From NCBI GenBank assembly GCA_964036155.1, contig OZ038422.1:12485201-12549200 (forward strand): a stretch of 64,000 bases of DNA, written 5' to 3'. Positions 54,308 to 64,000 of the stretch are shown in pieces (positions within the stretch are counted from its first letter, which is position 1; every line of letters begins with the position of its first letter). The position numbers and the translations under genes were made by a program. This DNA comes from Diploscapter coronatus. Taxonomy: Eukaryota; Nematoda; Chromadorea; Rhabditida; Rhabditidae. The notes below the pieces were generated by a model, which was not told the DNA's origin, did not search any database, and saw nothing but the letters and a program-made list of their open reading frames with translations.

Positions 54308-56041
54308 TTAAAAGGTATTCAGCAGGTCGCAGTCGAGTGTCTCCAGATCGGCCCCGTCGGTCTGCAGATATGCCTCTAATCGTCGTTCGAACTCCATCCG
54401 TAGCACGTTGAATTTCATCACGCTATCCGGATTCGCTGCAATCCATGCATCGCAGAACAACGAGAAAACGCGACCTGAAAATGGAAGAATTCAATATAAT
54501 GCTTTCATTTTTCTATTAATTTTTCATTGACTCACAATAGACGCGATGGAAGTCGACCATTTCGATGCCTCTGCTAGCCTCGCCCTGCGTACAGTTGTTG
54601 TAGAAGTGATTCTTCAGCCTGCCAGAATTCAGCAGTCCTCGGCACAGTGCAGTCATGTTGATTCCTGAATCAGTCAAATTCTGTTGCTGCTAAAAACGGA
54701 TAAAATAAAAGATGGACATTACTAATTGCCGAATAAAATTTTCTCTAGCTAATACTATTTCTTATATTCTAGCTCTCCCATCCTATTTTATCTCTCTATA
54801 TTATTTCTCCTACTTGAACTCCCTTCCCTGTGTTATTTCTCCCTTACTCTCACTTCCCTCGCCTGAATTCCTATCCGTCCGTCTTTTAGTAAGGCCTCAA
54901 AATTCATCTAGTCTAGTTTTATATTAAGAGAAATATATGTATACCTGCAACAGCCATGGGGAATCCGAGCACGGGATGGGCCTGCAGATGGAAGATGCGG
55001 TTGAATTCCTCTGGCTCCTGCACGGCGAAGAAGATAAGTTGATCGAGCGAGAGAATTCCCATTCCTCTAAAGTCGGTAGACGGGTCTTCGCCCTGCAAGT
55101 CAGAAACTATTCACCTTCATTCCAGACTTCTCAAAATTCGACCCTCATGTGTCAAACGGGGGCGTTAGGAAATTTGCGAAATAGCATGGGAACACGCGGT
55201 GGCAGACAACGAGGAAAAACGAGAAACACTCTCGATTTCTCTTTATTTGTCATCGCATATTCCCATATTGTTTTCGACTTTTTCTCGCGTTATGCTTAAC
55301 ACATGCGTTTTTCTCAGAAGTTTGCTTCATTCTTCCAAGTCATCTTTGATCAACTCACCTGAAATCCTAGCCTTCCCCAGTGCTTGCCAATTCTCGCAGG
55401 TAGCTCTTCTTCCGGACAGCATAACGCCCAATACTCCTTGAGTTTGGCCTCGTGCAGTGGATTCTGTGCATCGAATGACTGAGATCGGATTGTCTCCACC
55501 TGCAGTTCACAATTCACTCAGTCTGCATTCAATCAATAATATATTTGTGTGTACCTGTTGCATGAGTTGCTGATATGCATGGAAGTGTTCGATCGCATCC
55601 ACGAGCCGCGCCCGCAATGCATTGCTGTGCGCGTCGTCGCTCCCCATCTTCATTCCATTTTCCTCGAGCACTTGGTCGATTAATTTCGAATTTCTGTCAT
55701 TCATTTCGCTGAACATCTTCTCTTTCCCCCTATTCTCTCACCTCAATTCGTGTATTCGCAGCCCGAGGCATCGTTCCAAGCTAGTATAGGAGATGGCTTT
55801 GTAGGCAGGCCGAAACTCGAGCTGAAATGTGGTAGATGGGTTGAGTTTTCTGCAGAGAGAAGAGGATAAAACCCACCAATCGTTGCAGCTTGGACTTCCT
55901 TGTGAAGAAGGCGAGCAGCGAGTCGAGGAAATTCTCAAGCATCAGATGGCAGAGATCGTAGAGACGAAGCAGTGCAGATGAGCTGCTGGGATGCCTTTGG
56001 GCCACAATTCCGGTTGGATTCGGACTCTCTCGATCCGACAT
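54308..56041 (-). CDS. ELMO domain-containing protein (ELMOD)
   Basis: Seven exons (56041-55877, 55821-55742, 55693-55555, 55499-55359, 55092-54945, 54664-54536, 54474-54308) give 322 aa in phase. The ELMO signature WGRLGFQGEDPSTDFRGMG is present and contains the Arg used for GTPase activation by ELMOD proteins. It is followed by LSLDQLIFFA and the helical C-terminal half. Human ELMOD1-3 act as GAPs for ARL2 and ARF GTPases. The ATG follows TTTCAG directly, a possible trans-splice or intron acceptor. The OTUD6-type gene lies 190 bp upstream on the same strand. Confidence 0.93.
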
Positions 56042-56231
56042 CTGAAACTCGAATGCATTAGGGAAACGAGCAATTGACAAGGGAATCAGATATGACCAAG
56101 GCTTGACGACCTTATGGTGGGGCAAGAGGGAATAAACAGTGAAAAGATGTAATTTATCATAAAAAGCAGTCAATCAACCCATTTCATAACAACCAACAAG
56201 AATTGCGCTATCTAAGATTGGCTACTACTCA

Positions 56232-58191
56232 TTATTCCTCCCCCTCTTCCTGCTGCTCTTCCTCTCGATATGGCTCAGTTGCATTGTAGTGTTCGCCGAG
56301 TGCACAGAAATGACGCAGGAAGACGATTTGCAGAGGCTGCTTCTCGTTGAATTCCTCTCCATAGGGCACGACTTGGGATGTCGGTTGGATGACCTGCAAA
56401 AGGCAATGCAATCTATGGCTGCATAAACTTTCCACCCAAAGCGCGGGAAGGAAAATATCAAGAAGTGGTGCGTAGAAAAGAAAACCAGAACGAGCGAGTG
56501 TTTAGGAGGAAAAGCTTATGCAGCCCAATTTATTTGTCTGCCTAAATTTCTGCCAACCTACCTCAATCTTCCTGTGAAACGAGTTAGCAATGGCCCTCAA
56601 TTCAGGCTCGCCTCCCCACACTCCGCCCACTGCACATTCCTTCTCCACCTTGCTGCAGTAATCATTGAACTGTGACTCGTCCAGCGGATTCTCCGATTCC
56701 TGAACAATTCATGTCGTTCCTCTCCTTCCCCTCCTCTCACATTGACAACTCAGGCGATCTGGAATCTCCACCCGGAATGGCCCAATCGATCTTGAAATTC
56801 TACTCGCTATGAAAAAACCTGATAAAATGTACAAGGATAGGGGCTAGACGATGATAGGTAGAGTGACCATTAGCCTACCCAGAACTTATCCTATCTATTG
56901 ATATGATCGTATATATTCGGATGTCTCTCTATATGGAATTTACCAGGCTTTTTCATAGCGAGTGAGATCTTCAAATGGAGTGAGTCACTCCGAGTGGAAA
57001 TTTCAGAATGTCACAACTCACGTCTTCCAAGAAAGGCAGGAAATCGTCCTTGTTTTGTCGAATGTAATCGGCTGCTCGCTGTCTGACTTTGGAGGTTGAA
57101 ATCTAAAACTATTGAAATTATTCCCCTTCAAATCATTCATCCGCAGAATTCTCACCGTCTCCCCATTATTAGTGAGTGCAAAGGCAATGGAATTGTAGAG
57201 GCAGTCTCCATCAGAGCGAACACTGTGCATCTGCAGTCCTCTCTGCTTGAGAACCTGCACGATTTGCTCGATTTCGAGAGTTCTGCTCGACGTTTTCGAA
57301 GTCACTTTGTCCATTTTAGCAGCGTCCTCCAATCGCTTCGCCATGGCATTCTTCTTCTCCTGCAATTCACCCCTCTTCTCTTACTTTGCTTCTTCTTCTT
57401 CTAACCTGTCTTTTCTTGTTCTTGTTGGAAACTTGCAATTCCTTGTAGAAGTGTGTCTCGAGTTCTGCATTGTTGGCTGCAGTCGAATTGTCAGCAGCTG
57501 CAGGCTCAGAACTGCCCTGTTGTGGCTGTGCAGAGGTAGTCATCTGAGTGCACATTCATTTCACTCCTCCCCTTGTCTGGCTTTTTGTAAACCTCATCCT
57601 ATGATAACTTCATCAAGGCTTATGCTATTATGCCCCGTCTTTCCCTTTTCGTCTGCTAAGACGCTATTTCACACGGTGAGATAGAATACGTTCTCGTAGA
57701 GACGAAGGAGTGGGTGGAAAGAACACCATGGAAAAGATGGGTTGGGCGTGTGCAAAAGCGAGTTGCAAAGAGTGTGCAACATTGTTGTTGTTGTGACATG
57801 AAAATCATATAGAATTAAGGGTAGGCCCTATGTTGTTTCCAAGTGATCAACTCATCGAGTAGTGTTTGAGCTTTTCCTAACCTATCCTAGTTACAAGAAG
57901 TGGATGAGGCTTACAAGAAGCCTTCTTCTCTGCCAAACCTGTTCGACCTCCTTCTTGTGCCTGTCTGTCTGCTCCTTCTCGAGTCGTTCAATTTCTGTAG
58001 TCGCTTCCTTCTGTTTGGCCTTGTTGCCGCACTTGGCAGCCTTCTTCATGTTCTGTATCTTCTCTGCAATCGTTCACATTCATTCATCTTTCCCCTCCCC
58101 CTTACTCCTAACCTCGCAATTCCTTCTTCTCCTTCCTGTGTCTCTCCTGCAGCTCGGCCAAAGGCCCCTCGCCTGCCTCGTCATCTGACAT
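56232..58191 (-). CDS. OTU deubiquitinase, OTUD6 family
   Basis: Seven exons (58191-58113, 58063-57939, 57543-57406, 57359-57156, 57102-57022, 56699-56562, 56393-56232) give 308 aa in phase. The N-terminal coiled coil (RHRKEKKELR, RLEKEQTDRHKKEVEQ) is typical of OTUD6. The OTU domain has the active-site loop RSDGDCLYNSIA with the catalytic Cys, VWGGEPELRAIA, and the catalytic His in ALGEHYN. OTUD6B-type enzymes act on ubiquitin linked to translation and proteasome functions; C. elegans has a homologue. It probably pairs with the ELMOD gene downstream. Confidence 0.93.
56802..56963. mobile_element. 162-bp MITE in an OTUD6 intron
   Basis: Inverted ends ACTCGCTATGAAAAAACCTG and CAGGCTTTTTCATAGCGAGT. 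The core ACAAGGATAGGGGCTAG and AGAACTTATCCTATC is shared with the MITEs at 36115, 43924 and 60180. A shorter relative may lie at about 57817-57889 in the next upstream intron of this gene. Confidence 0.75.
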
Positions 58192-58902
58192 CGTCGTCTG
58201 AACACAAATAATAAGTCATGCAAAGTTGTGAAATTGAAAATTAAATAGCGAAAAATGCACGAAATTAAATAAATGCAGTGCAGCTGCGGAGAAAGAAATA
58301 GTGAAGAAACGTGAATGCAGAGAAAAATCACGCTAAATACAGAGGAGAAATAGTTGAAGAGGGTGAATACAGGGCGAGAGAGCGCAGACACTGTCTGCAT
58401 GTAGATGAATAGCTGCGCCCTCTCGCTCTGCATTCACCTTTCTTCACTATTTCTCCACTTTGCAGCGGCAGCAGCAAATTCTATTGCAGCGGGATTTTTG
58501 AGTGAATTACAGTAATTCTCCATTAGACCTTCGCTGCAAGCTTATTTGGGTTGGTGTCAGCAGAATGAAGATTAAAGATCTGCTGAAGTTTGTCCAATTA
58601 GCTGGAACTCATCCTGCATCTCTCCTGGAGAAAATAATTGAATTAGCAGATTAATAACTACTCAAAGGCAAGCTAATCAAAGAACAATGGCTATAGAAGC
58701 ACGAATCACGAGCCCGTCTCTGCCTCTCGACTATAATTATCACACCTGTTTTGCTGCGTTTCGTAATTCATCAGATTTACTACAAATGTTGAAGAAAGAA
58801 AAGACCAAGATAATGAGCGAAAATCAAATTATCGCCACTGAGCCCAACAAGCTCATTCATATATTTGCAACTTGAATCAGTCACACTCATTCTCTATAAA
58901 CA
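58192..58902. other. Divergent promoter interval
   Basis: About 0.7 kb between the start codons of the OTUD6-type gene (minus) and the 7TM gene (plus). It holds repeated AGTGAAGAAA/TTTCTTCACT-type motifs near 58300 and 58440. No gene accepted. Confidence 0.4.
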
Positions 58903-60016
58903 ATGTCATCTACACTCATGCCTAAGAACAAGTATATTGCCAACTACGAAATGCTGAACGATGTGGAGATCGTGCAGAACTTCAACAATCTGCTCACCTC
59001 CTTCCTCGCGACAGCCATCAATTTGTTCGTGATCATTCGTCTTCTGCACAGTCGCACTTCTGTGCATGATCTGCGTCGTCTTCTTCTCGTGCAATCGACG
59101 GTAGCAATTTTGGGTGCGATTGCAGGGGAGTGCGCCAACGAGGTGCAGACAGTCGGCAAGAGCGGCTACATCAAAGTGGGTCATTCCTTCCTGCCCCCTT
59201 CCTACCAGGGGATTCGCTACTTGCTCTGTGTGGAAGACTTCTTCTCCACGCTCATTCAATACATCATTGCAATTTTCAATCTGCATAGGCTGATTGCAGT
59301 CACAAAGTTAGTGAAATTATTAGGAAATAACTTGGAATTTTACGGAATTACAGGCCTCATAAAATTGCACTACTATACAAAATATCTATTCCCATCACAA
59401 TCTTGTTCTGTATACTGAATTCCCTCCAATACTTTGTGGATGTTGATGTAAGCTTCGAGATTTTCTATTGAAATTTCATCTCTTACCATTTGAGTACACG
59501 AATCAAGTTCTGTCGACAGGCGACATGTCCTCACTGCTGATAGTGTGCCTAATCTGCTATTTCAAACTGAAGAAGTACTTCGCGCAGCATGCGAGCGTGT
59601 CCATTCGAGCCGCAAGACTGCAGCATCAACTCAACATGAGCATGTTGATGCAGGTTTCGCCCTTTCCTTTCTTCTACCACAAATTCACTTTTGCAGATAA
59701 TTCTGCAAACAATATCTACAGGACTTGTGTTAATTCTTCCCGGATTGATACCTATCTTGTATCCAGATGCAAATGGAATGGAAGACTACAGTACAATGGT
59801 TAGTTCTTCACCTCTCTCTGCTTACCTCCCATCTCATCCGTCTCCTTGCAGATCCTCTTTGTCATTCTGCGTTGGCTGTCAGTCCTGTACCCAGCCCTGA
59901 TCGTGTGGTCGATTTGGGGGTTTCTACGTGAAAGCCCTCCCCGTTCGCCTGTTATTGCCTTCACTTCGGGAGAAGACAAATCACGAACAGAACGCAAGCA
60001 TTCACTATTTGCATAA
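58903..60016 (+). CDS. Nematode 7TM chemoreceptor-like GPCR
   Basis: Five exons (58903-59306, 59354-59447, 59495-59653, 59697-59798, 59852-60016) give 307 aa in phase, with introns of 43-53 nt. Seven hydrophobic segments are visible, for example LLTSFLATAINLFVIIRLL (TM1), FFSTLIQYIIAIFNLHRLI (TM3), IILQTISTGLVLILPGLIPI (TM6) and WLSVLYPALIVWSIW (TM7). The HRLIAVTKPHK segment after TM3 resembles the intracellular loop of nematode serpentine receptors. The subfamily is not clear to me and it is distinct from the srh gene at 17.6 kb. Ligand unknown. Confidence 0.8.
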
Positions 60017-60179
60017 TCTATCTACTTTTTTCTGTATATAATAAATAAATTTTATCTTTAAGTGACTTTGAGGTACAAATATCGGTTAATAATTACGAAC
60101 CAACAAAGTATGAAATCCTTTTCAATATGCGAGACTTGTGAAGGCTTTGGAATGTCATGTTTTCTAAGAAGAATAATTA

Positions 60180-60375
60180 GGTTCTTGCAAAAGCCGTACA
60201 CTTATCAAATCTGTATGACTGTATACAAGGGATAGGGTAGAGAAAGGTAGGTTATGTTTGATCTCAAAATGATGAGCAGCATGTGCAGAGTATTTCTGGG
60301 AAAAAAACGTTATCTAACCTACCGAGCCTCTACCCTTATCCTCATTTTGCTAGTGTACGGCTTTTATAAGAAACC
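60180..60375. mobile_element. 196-bp MITE with 9-bp target duplication
   Basis: Inverted ends GGTTCTTGCAAAAGCCGTAC and GTACGGCTTTTATAAGAAACC. Flanks GAATAATTA and GAATAACTA match at 8 of 9 positions, suggesting a Mutator-like 9-bp duplication. The core GGATAGGGTAG and CTACCCTTATCC is shared with other MITEs here. It lies in the intergenic region between convergent genes. Confidence 0.75.
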
Positions 60376-60510
60376 GAATAACTATGAGACTTGCAGTTAG
60401 GCTCGAAAAATGACAAAGTTTCTGGAATATTTTAGACTAGCTCATTCCCAACTTGACCCGCCCGAAAATAAGTAGAGAAAAAAATTTCTTCTTTGAGTTT
60501 GTAGGAGCTT

Positions 60511-63500
60511 CTAGAGAATATTGGAGCAATTAGAGCTCTGCGAGGAGTGTGGCTTAGGTTGAATTGGCCGATTGAACAGATTTTGCGTGATATCGACTCC
60601 ACTAATAATTAGAGGTCTATTGCCAATTTGGGAATGCGATGGATACAAATCCAGTCGCGATCTGCAATACCTCCATTTGAATGAAAGAGTGGATGAGTGT
60701 TTGGCTGACCTGTTCAATTTCATGTGACTGCTGACCAATTCGTCAGTGACCAATGCAGCCATCAGAGACAGTTCGCCAGCCATCACAGTGACGGCAATCA
60801 CTTCGGCAAGGCGATTCGCGTGACCGCCTGGCAGCGACTGGCATGGGCCTGCACAGCCCAGCAGCTTCAAAGAGAACAATGCATAACACACATATACAGA
60901 ATGAATGATAGACAGACCTGGAGACATTCCCTCTGTGGAAGTAGAATGGTCCCCCCTCCCACAGTGCCGACCTCGAGACAGGGCAGAGTGACAGAGACGT
61001 AGAGGTCGCCAGAGGCAGAGACTTCCATGCGGGTGGAGCACATCGAGGATGACACCACTTGGGCTGCGTCCTGCAAATAAGGTTTCGCTTTCAATGAGAC
61101 TATGCAGACCAGGAACGAGTGGAGATAGACTTTCTTTTAACTTTTCGGAAACAGAAATTGCTTTTTAAGCTATCGGAAACATAATCGGAGCGAAAATTTG
61201 CGCTCGTCTCTGATGCAGACAGACCTGTCCAGTTGCGAGGAAGATGGCAGCGACAATGTTGGCCGCGTGCGCGTTGTTGCCTCCCAAGCAGACCGCTCTG
61301 TCAGAGCCAATCCTCAGTTTGGCATTAGCTGCTTCAGCCATAGCTTTGGGTGTGGTGTGCAGCAGTTTCTCGCAGACGGAGGCAGGCACTTCTGCTTCTG
61401 CAACCACCTCTCTGCCGCGACCCTCCATGCTGCAATTCAACACAACCCGTTCACAATTTCTCTCCATCTTTTCCCCTTACTAATTGATTGCAGCAGCCTT
61501 CTTGTCGACGCAGTAATTTCCACTTAACGAGATGAGTTTCATCGATTTGAATTCCCTGTTCAGATATTTGATTGCAGCCGAAGTTCCTCTGAAACAATTC
61601 ATCGCGTTTACCACTTTACTGCCAGTTTAACTTACTTGGAGACCATGTTCATGCCCATTGCATCTCCCGTCGTGGCCACGAATCGAATGAAGGCCATTTT
61701 GCCGTCCTGCACAACTCGAATCGAACGCAGCTTAGCATATCTGAAACAGGGCATTTCATTGATAGAGGCGAGCAAAAGCATTGCATACTTGCTGGTGGAT
61801 TCGAATTCCTTCTTGACTAAGTCGAAGTTCTTCTCGTTCTCGAGCCAGTTTCGCATCTGTACGACTTCAATTGCAAAGTCGAATTCGACGACAGGCGCCC
61901 TCGTCATTCCCACTTCGGAAACCAGAGAGCGGACCCATTTCGATTGCTGAAATCGAGTAATTCATTAGAGGAAAGAAGAGAAGAAGAATGGAAATGTCTT
62001 GCCTGCAGTACTCTGCATCCCCTGTTTGTGGAGGCGACCAGAGCTCCCTCTGTAGTGGCCATCGGCACATTGACGGAGTAGTCGTTGATTCGGAGAGGAC
62101 CAGCAATTCCCACGGGCAGAGGCATGTAGCCGATCACGTTCTCGCAGCATGAATTTGTCACCTGAAATTCTGTCCATTTGACTTCTTTACGAAAATGCTG
62201 CTTACATATTTGTAATCGTAGTTTCTGAATGGCAGCATTCGAAAGACGTTCTTCCCAACAAAAGCCCTCCGAACAGCGATAGCTTCCACGGCTTCCAAAC
62301 GAGATTCCAGTTCGCGATGCTTCACGAAGCCTCGATTCAACAGACGCAGTGCTTCTCCGGGAGTCACTTTTTCGTCTGAAATTGTTAAATTTTCGAAATC
62401 CGAATCATTGAAATTTTAACTCTGAACATCTCTGTTCGAAATAATACTCATCAAGAGCAGTGCTCAGATCCAGGAAACTCTCAGAGCCTTCGAAACCTTC
62501 CTATAGAAAGGGTTCCGGGAATTTCGTGGGTCTAGGCAGTTCTTTCGAGCTTCTGTAGTAATATTCTGAAGAATGGACTAACTTGTTTTCCAAGCGATTT
62601 TGATTTCATCCAGTGGCCTGCCCCCTGTTGTGGTCACCTGCTCCTCCTCTTCCGCTCCTTTCTCATCCGCTCCCTCTCTGATTTGGTCTTCAATCTTCTC
62701 GTTCAGATTGAGCGGTGCTTCTATGAATCCAAAGTCCTGTGGATTGCACTGTGTTCCGACATCCATTGACAGGCAACGCTTACCAACCTCTAAAAATAGA
62801 TAGATATGAATGAGCAAATGAACAGAATGAGTGATAATGATAGAGAGTGACATAGGCAGAGCAGCGATCCTCTTCCTTTCTTCACTCTTCAAACTGTTTC
62901 TCCCTTCTCTCTTCTCGTTTAAGCAACAAACTTTCGCCAGTATAGCTGCGTGTTGCCCTCATCTTTTCCTTCTTTTGTGACAGTTCAGTGAAGGAGAAGC
63001 AAACAGAAGGGAGGAAAGGACGGAGGAAAGAGAAGAAGAAAAGTGTGCCATTCAGCAGAAAGAATGAATTTCTCCTGATTGCGGTCAGACACGCGCTTTT
63101 GCCTGTGACAATGTTTGTCTGATCGAACTGTAGACAAGAGCATTTTCCTTTTAACAGCCAAATGTTCAAAACTATTTTCTAATTTTTTTTTTCAAAGAAA
63201 AAGAAGTAAGTCTACGCGCGCATTGAACTGCTCTGATCTCTCAGATCAAAGATCGATTTTCAATTTGAAAAACTCGAGTGGCAATGCACTCAATCAGACA
63301 GTCACGCATATTGCAGCTTCTCTCAACTCACTCCCTTTCCCCTTCCAAACTCACCATCTTCAATGTCGAACGAGTCCGTTTCCTTGCCGATTGTGAATGC
63401 AGGATTACCATGCTTACTATACTCATAATGCTCGCTATTCTGCTTCTGCTTATCTTCCTCTGCCACTAGCTTCCATTCCTCTTCAATCAATTGAGAATTC

Positions 63501-63671
63501 ACAGCGATCCATCTGAAATTCAAGAAATTGTCTCAAAATAGTTTCCACTTTTCTGTGGGCTTACTTCTGGAAGAAGTTCTCCAAGTCTGCATTCCACTGG
63601 ATGCTTGTGCGAATCTGATTTGTCCTGAAGAAGTCGTGCAGATCGTCGGATATCTTCGTGTAAACTCCCAT
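60511..63671 (-). CDS. hmgr-1: HMG-CoA reductase, soluble form
   Basis: Eleven exons (63671-63565, 63512-63355, 62789-62583, 62375-62206, 62161-62003, 61946-61789, 61740-61636, 61588-61481, 61429-61225, 61070-60915, 60864-60511) give 628 aa in phase. The catalytic domain is complete: [16 protein letters not shown], the catalytic Glu in [12 protein letters not shown] at about 252, catalytic Lys in [10 protein letters not shown] at about 383, Asp in GQDAAQ at about 460, and His in SHMKLNRS at about 558, with an AMPK-type Ser at about 564. The first 150 residues are hydrophilic with acidic Glu runs, so the membrane and sterol-sensing part of animal reductases is absent. It makes mevalonate for isoprenoids; nematodes do not make sterols. 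One intron (61947-62002) is GC-AG. Confidence 0.95.
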
Positions 63672-64000
63672 TGTGCCGTGGCTAGGCGGTTTGAGTTTGA
63701 GTTACTGAAAACGAACAGGTTGATTTTGGGTTCAACGAAACGAGGGCAACAAATTATGCGTGAGAGAAATGTAAAGCCACGTATTGTCTGGGAAGATTAT
63801 CAAAGAGTCGGAATTTCAACATTCAAAAAGACAAAACAGCGGAAAGAGATGCAGAAAAGAGGAAAATAGGACAGAAGATAGGCAGAACCTGCCAACCGTC
63901 CATTGCCGTTGATGTGATTGATAATCACTGAATTCGATAGCGGCCAGACAAATGCTATTTAATCGCATGTTCAGAATAACAACAAATTGCTGGAAAAAAT

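Overview
This 64 kb window is from a nematode nuclear genome, most likely a rhabditid outside Caenorhabditis. The evidence is many 40-60 nt GT-AG introns, a nematode-only polyprotein allergen (NPA/ABA-1) gene, an intact srh-class chemoreceptor, a soluble HMG-CoA reductase without the membrane/sterol-sensing region, and invertebrate-style C-type lectins. There are no rRNA or CRISPR signatures and I recognised no tRNA.

Positions 1-20.5 kb are AT-rich and full of repeats. They hold a 5.2 kb foldback with about 2 kb inverted arms (1270-6495), five copies of a non-coding terminal-inverted-repeat family with TTAAG ends (called DR1 here), very short hAT-type MITEs, two hairpins, a head-to-head pair of C-type lectin genes (minus copy complete but with a truncated second domain, plus copy broken), and one intact srh GPCR gene (17.6-19.5 kb, minus).

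Positions 20.7-29.8 kb hold a 26-exon protein kinase N gene (minus). A 38-codon membrane-peptide ORF lies in its 3' region. Positions 29.8-33.97 kb are gene-poor flanking DNA with GA/CT-rich tracts.

Positions 34.0-49.5 kb are a run of seven minus-strand genes: ABCD4-like half ABC transporter, an Arg/Ser-rich protein, a glycosyltransferase-like membrane protein, a 115-aa unknown, a two-unit NPA lipid-binding protein, an SLC17-type anion transporter and a ferroportin. Spacing between the 115-aa gene and the glycosyltransferase-like gene is only 58 bp, as expected for a nematode operon. The introns carry several MITEs.

Positions 51.9-63.7 kb hold a divergent Cys-loop receptor subunit (plus), ELMOD and OTUD6-type deubiquitinase genes (minus, 190 bp apart), a nematode 7TM receptor (plus) and HMG-CoA reductase (minus).

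Exon models were built by hand from splice sites. For every intact gene the exon lengths sum to a multiple of three with matching phases, which supports the models but does not replace RNA data. Metabolically, HMG-CoA reductase, the ABCD4-like transporter, ferroportin and SLC17 are housekeeping transport or isoprenoid functions. I see no sign that the window forms a single functional cluster.
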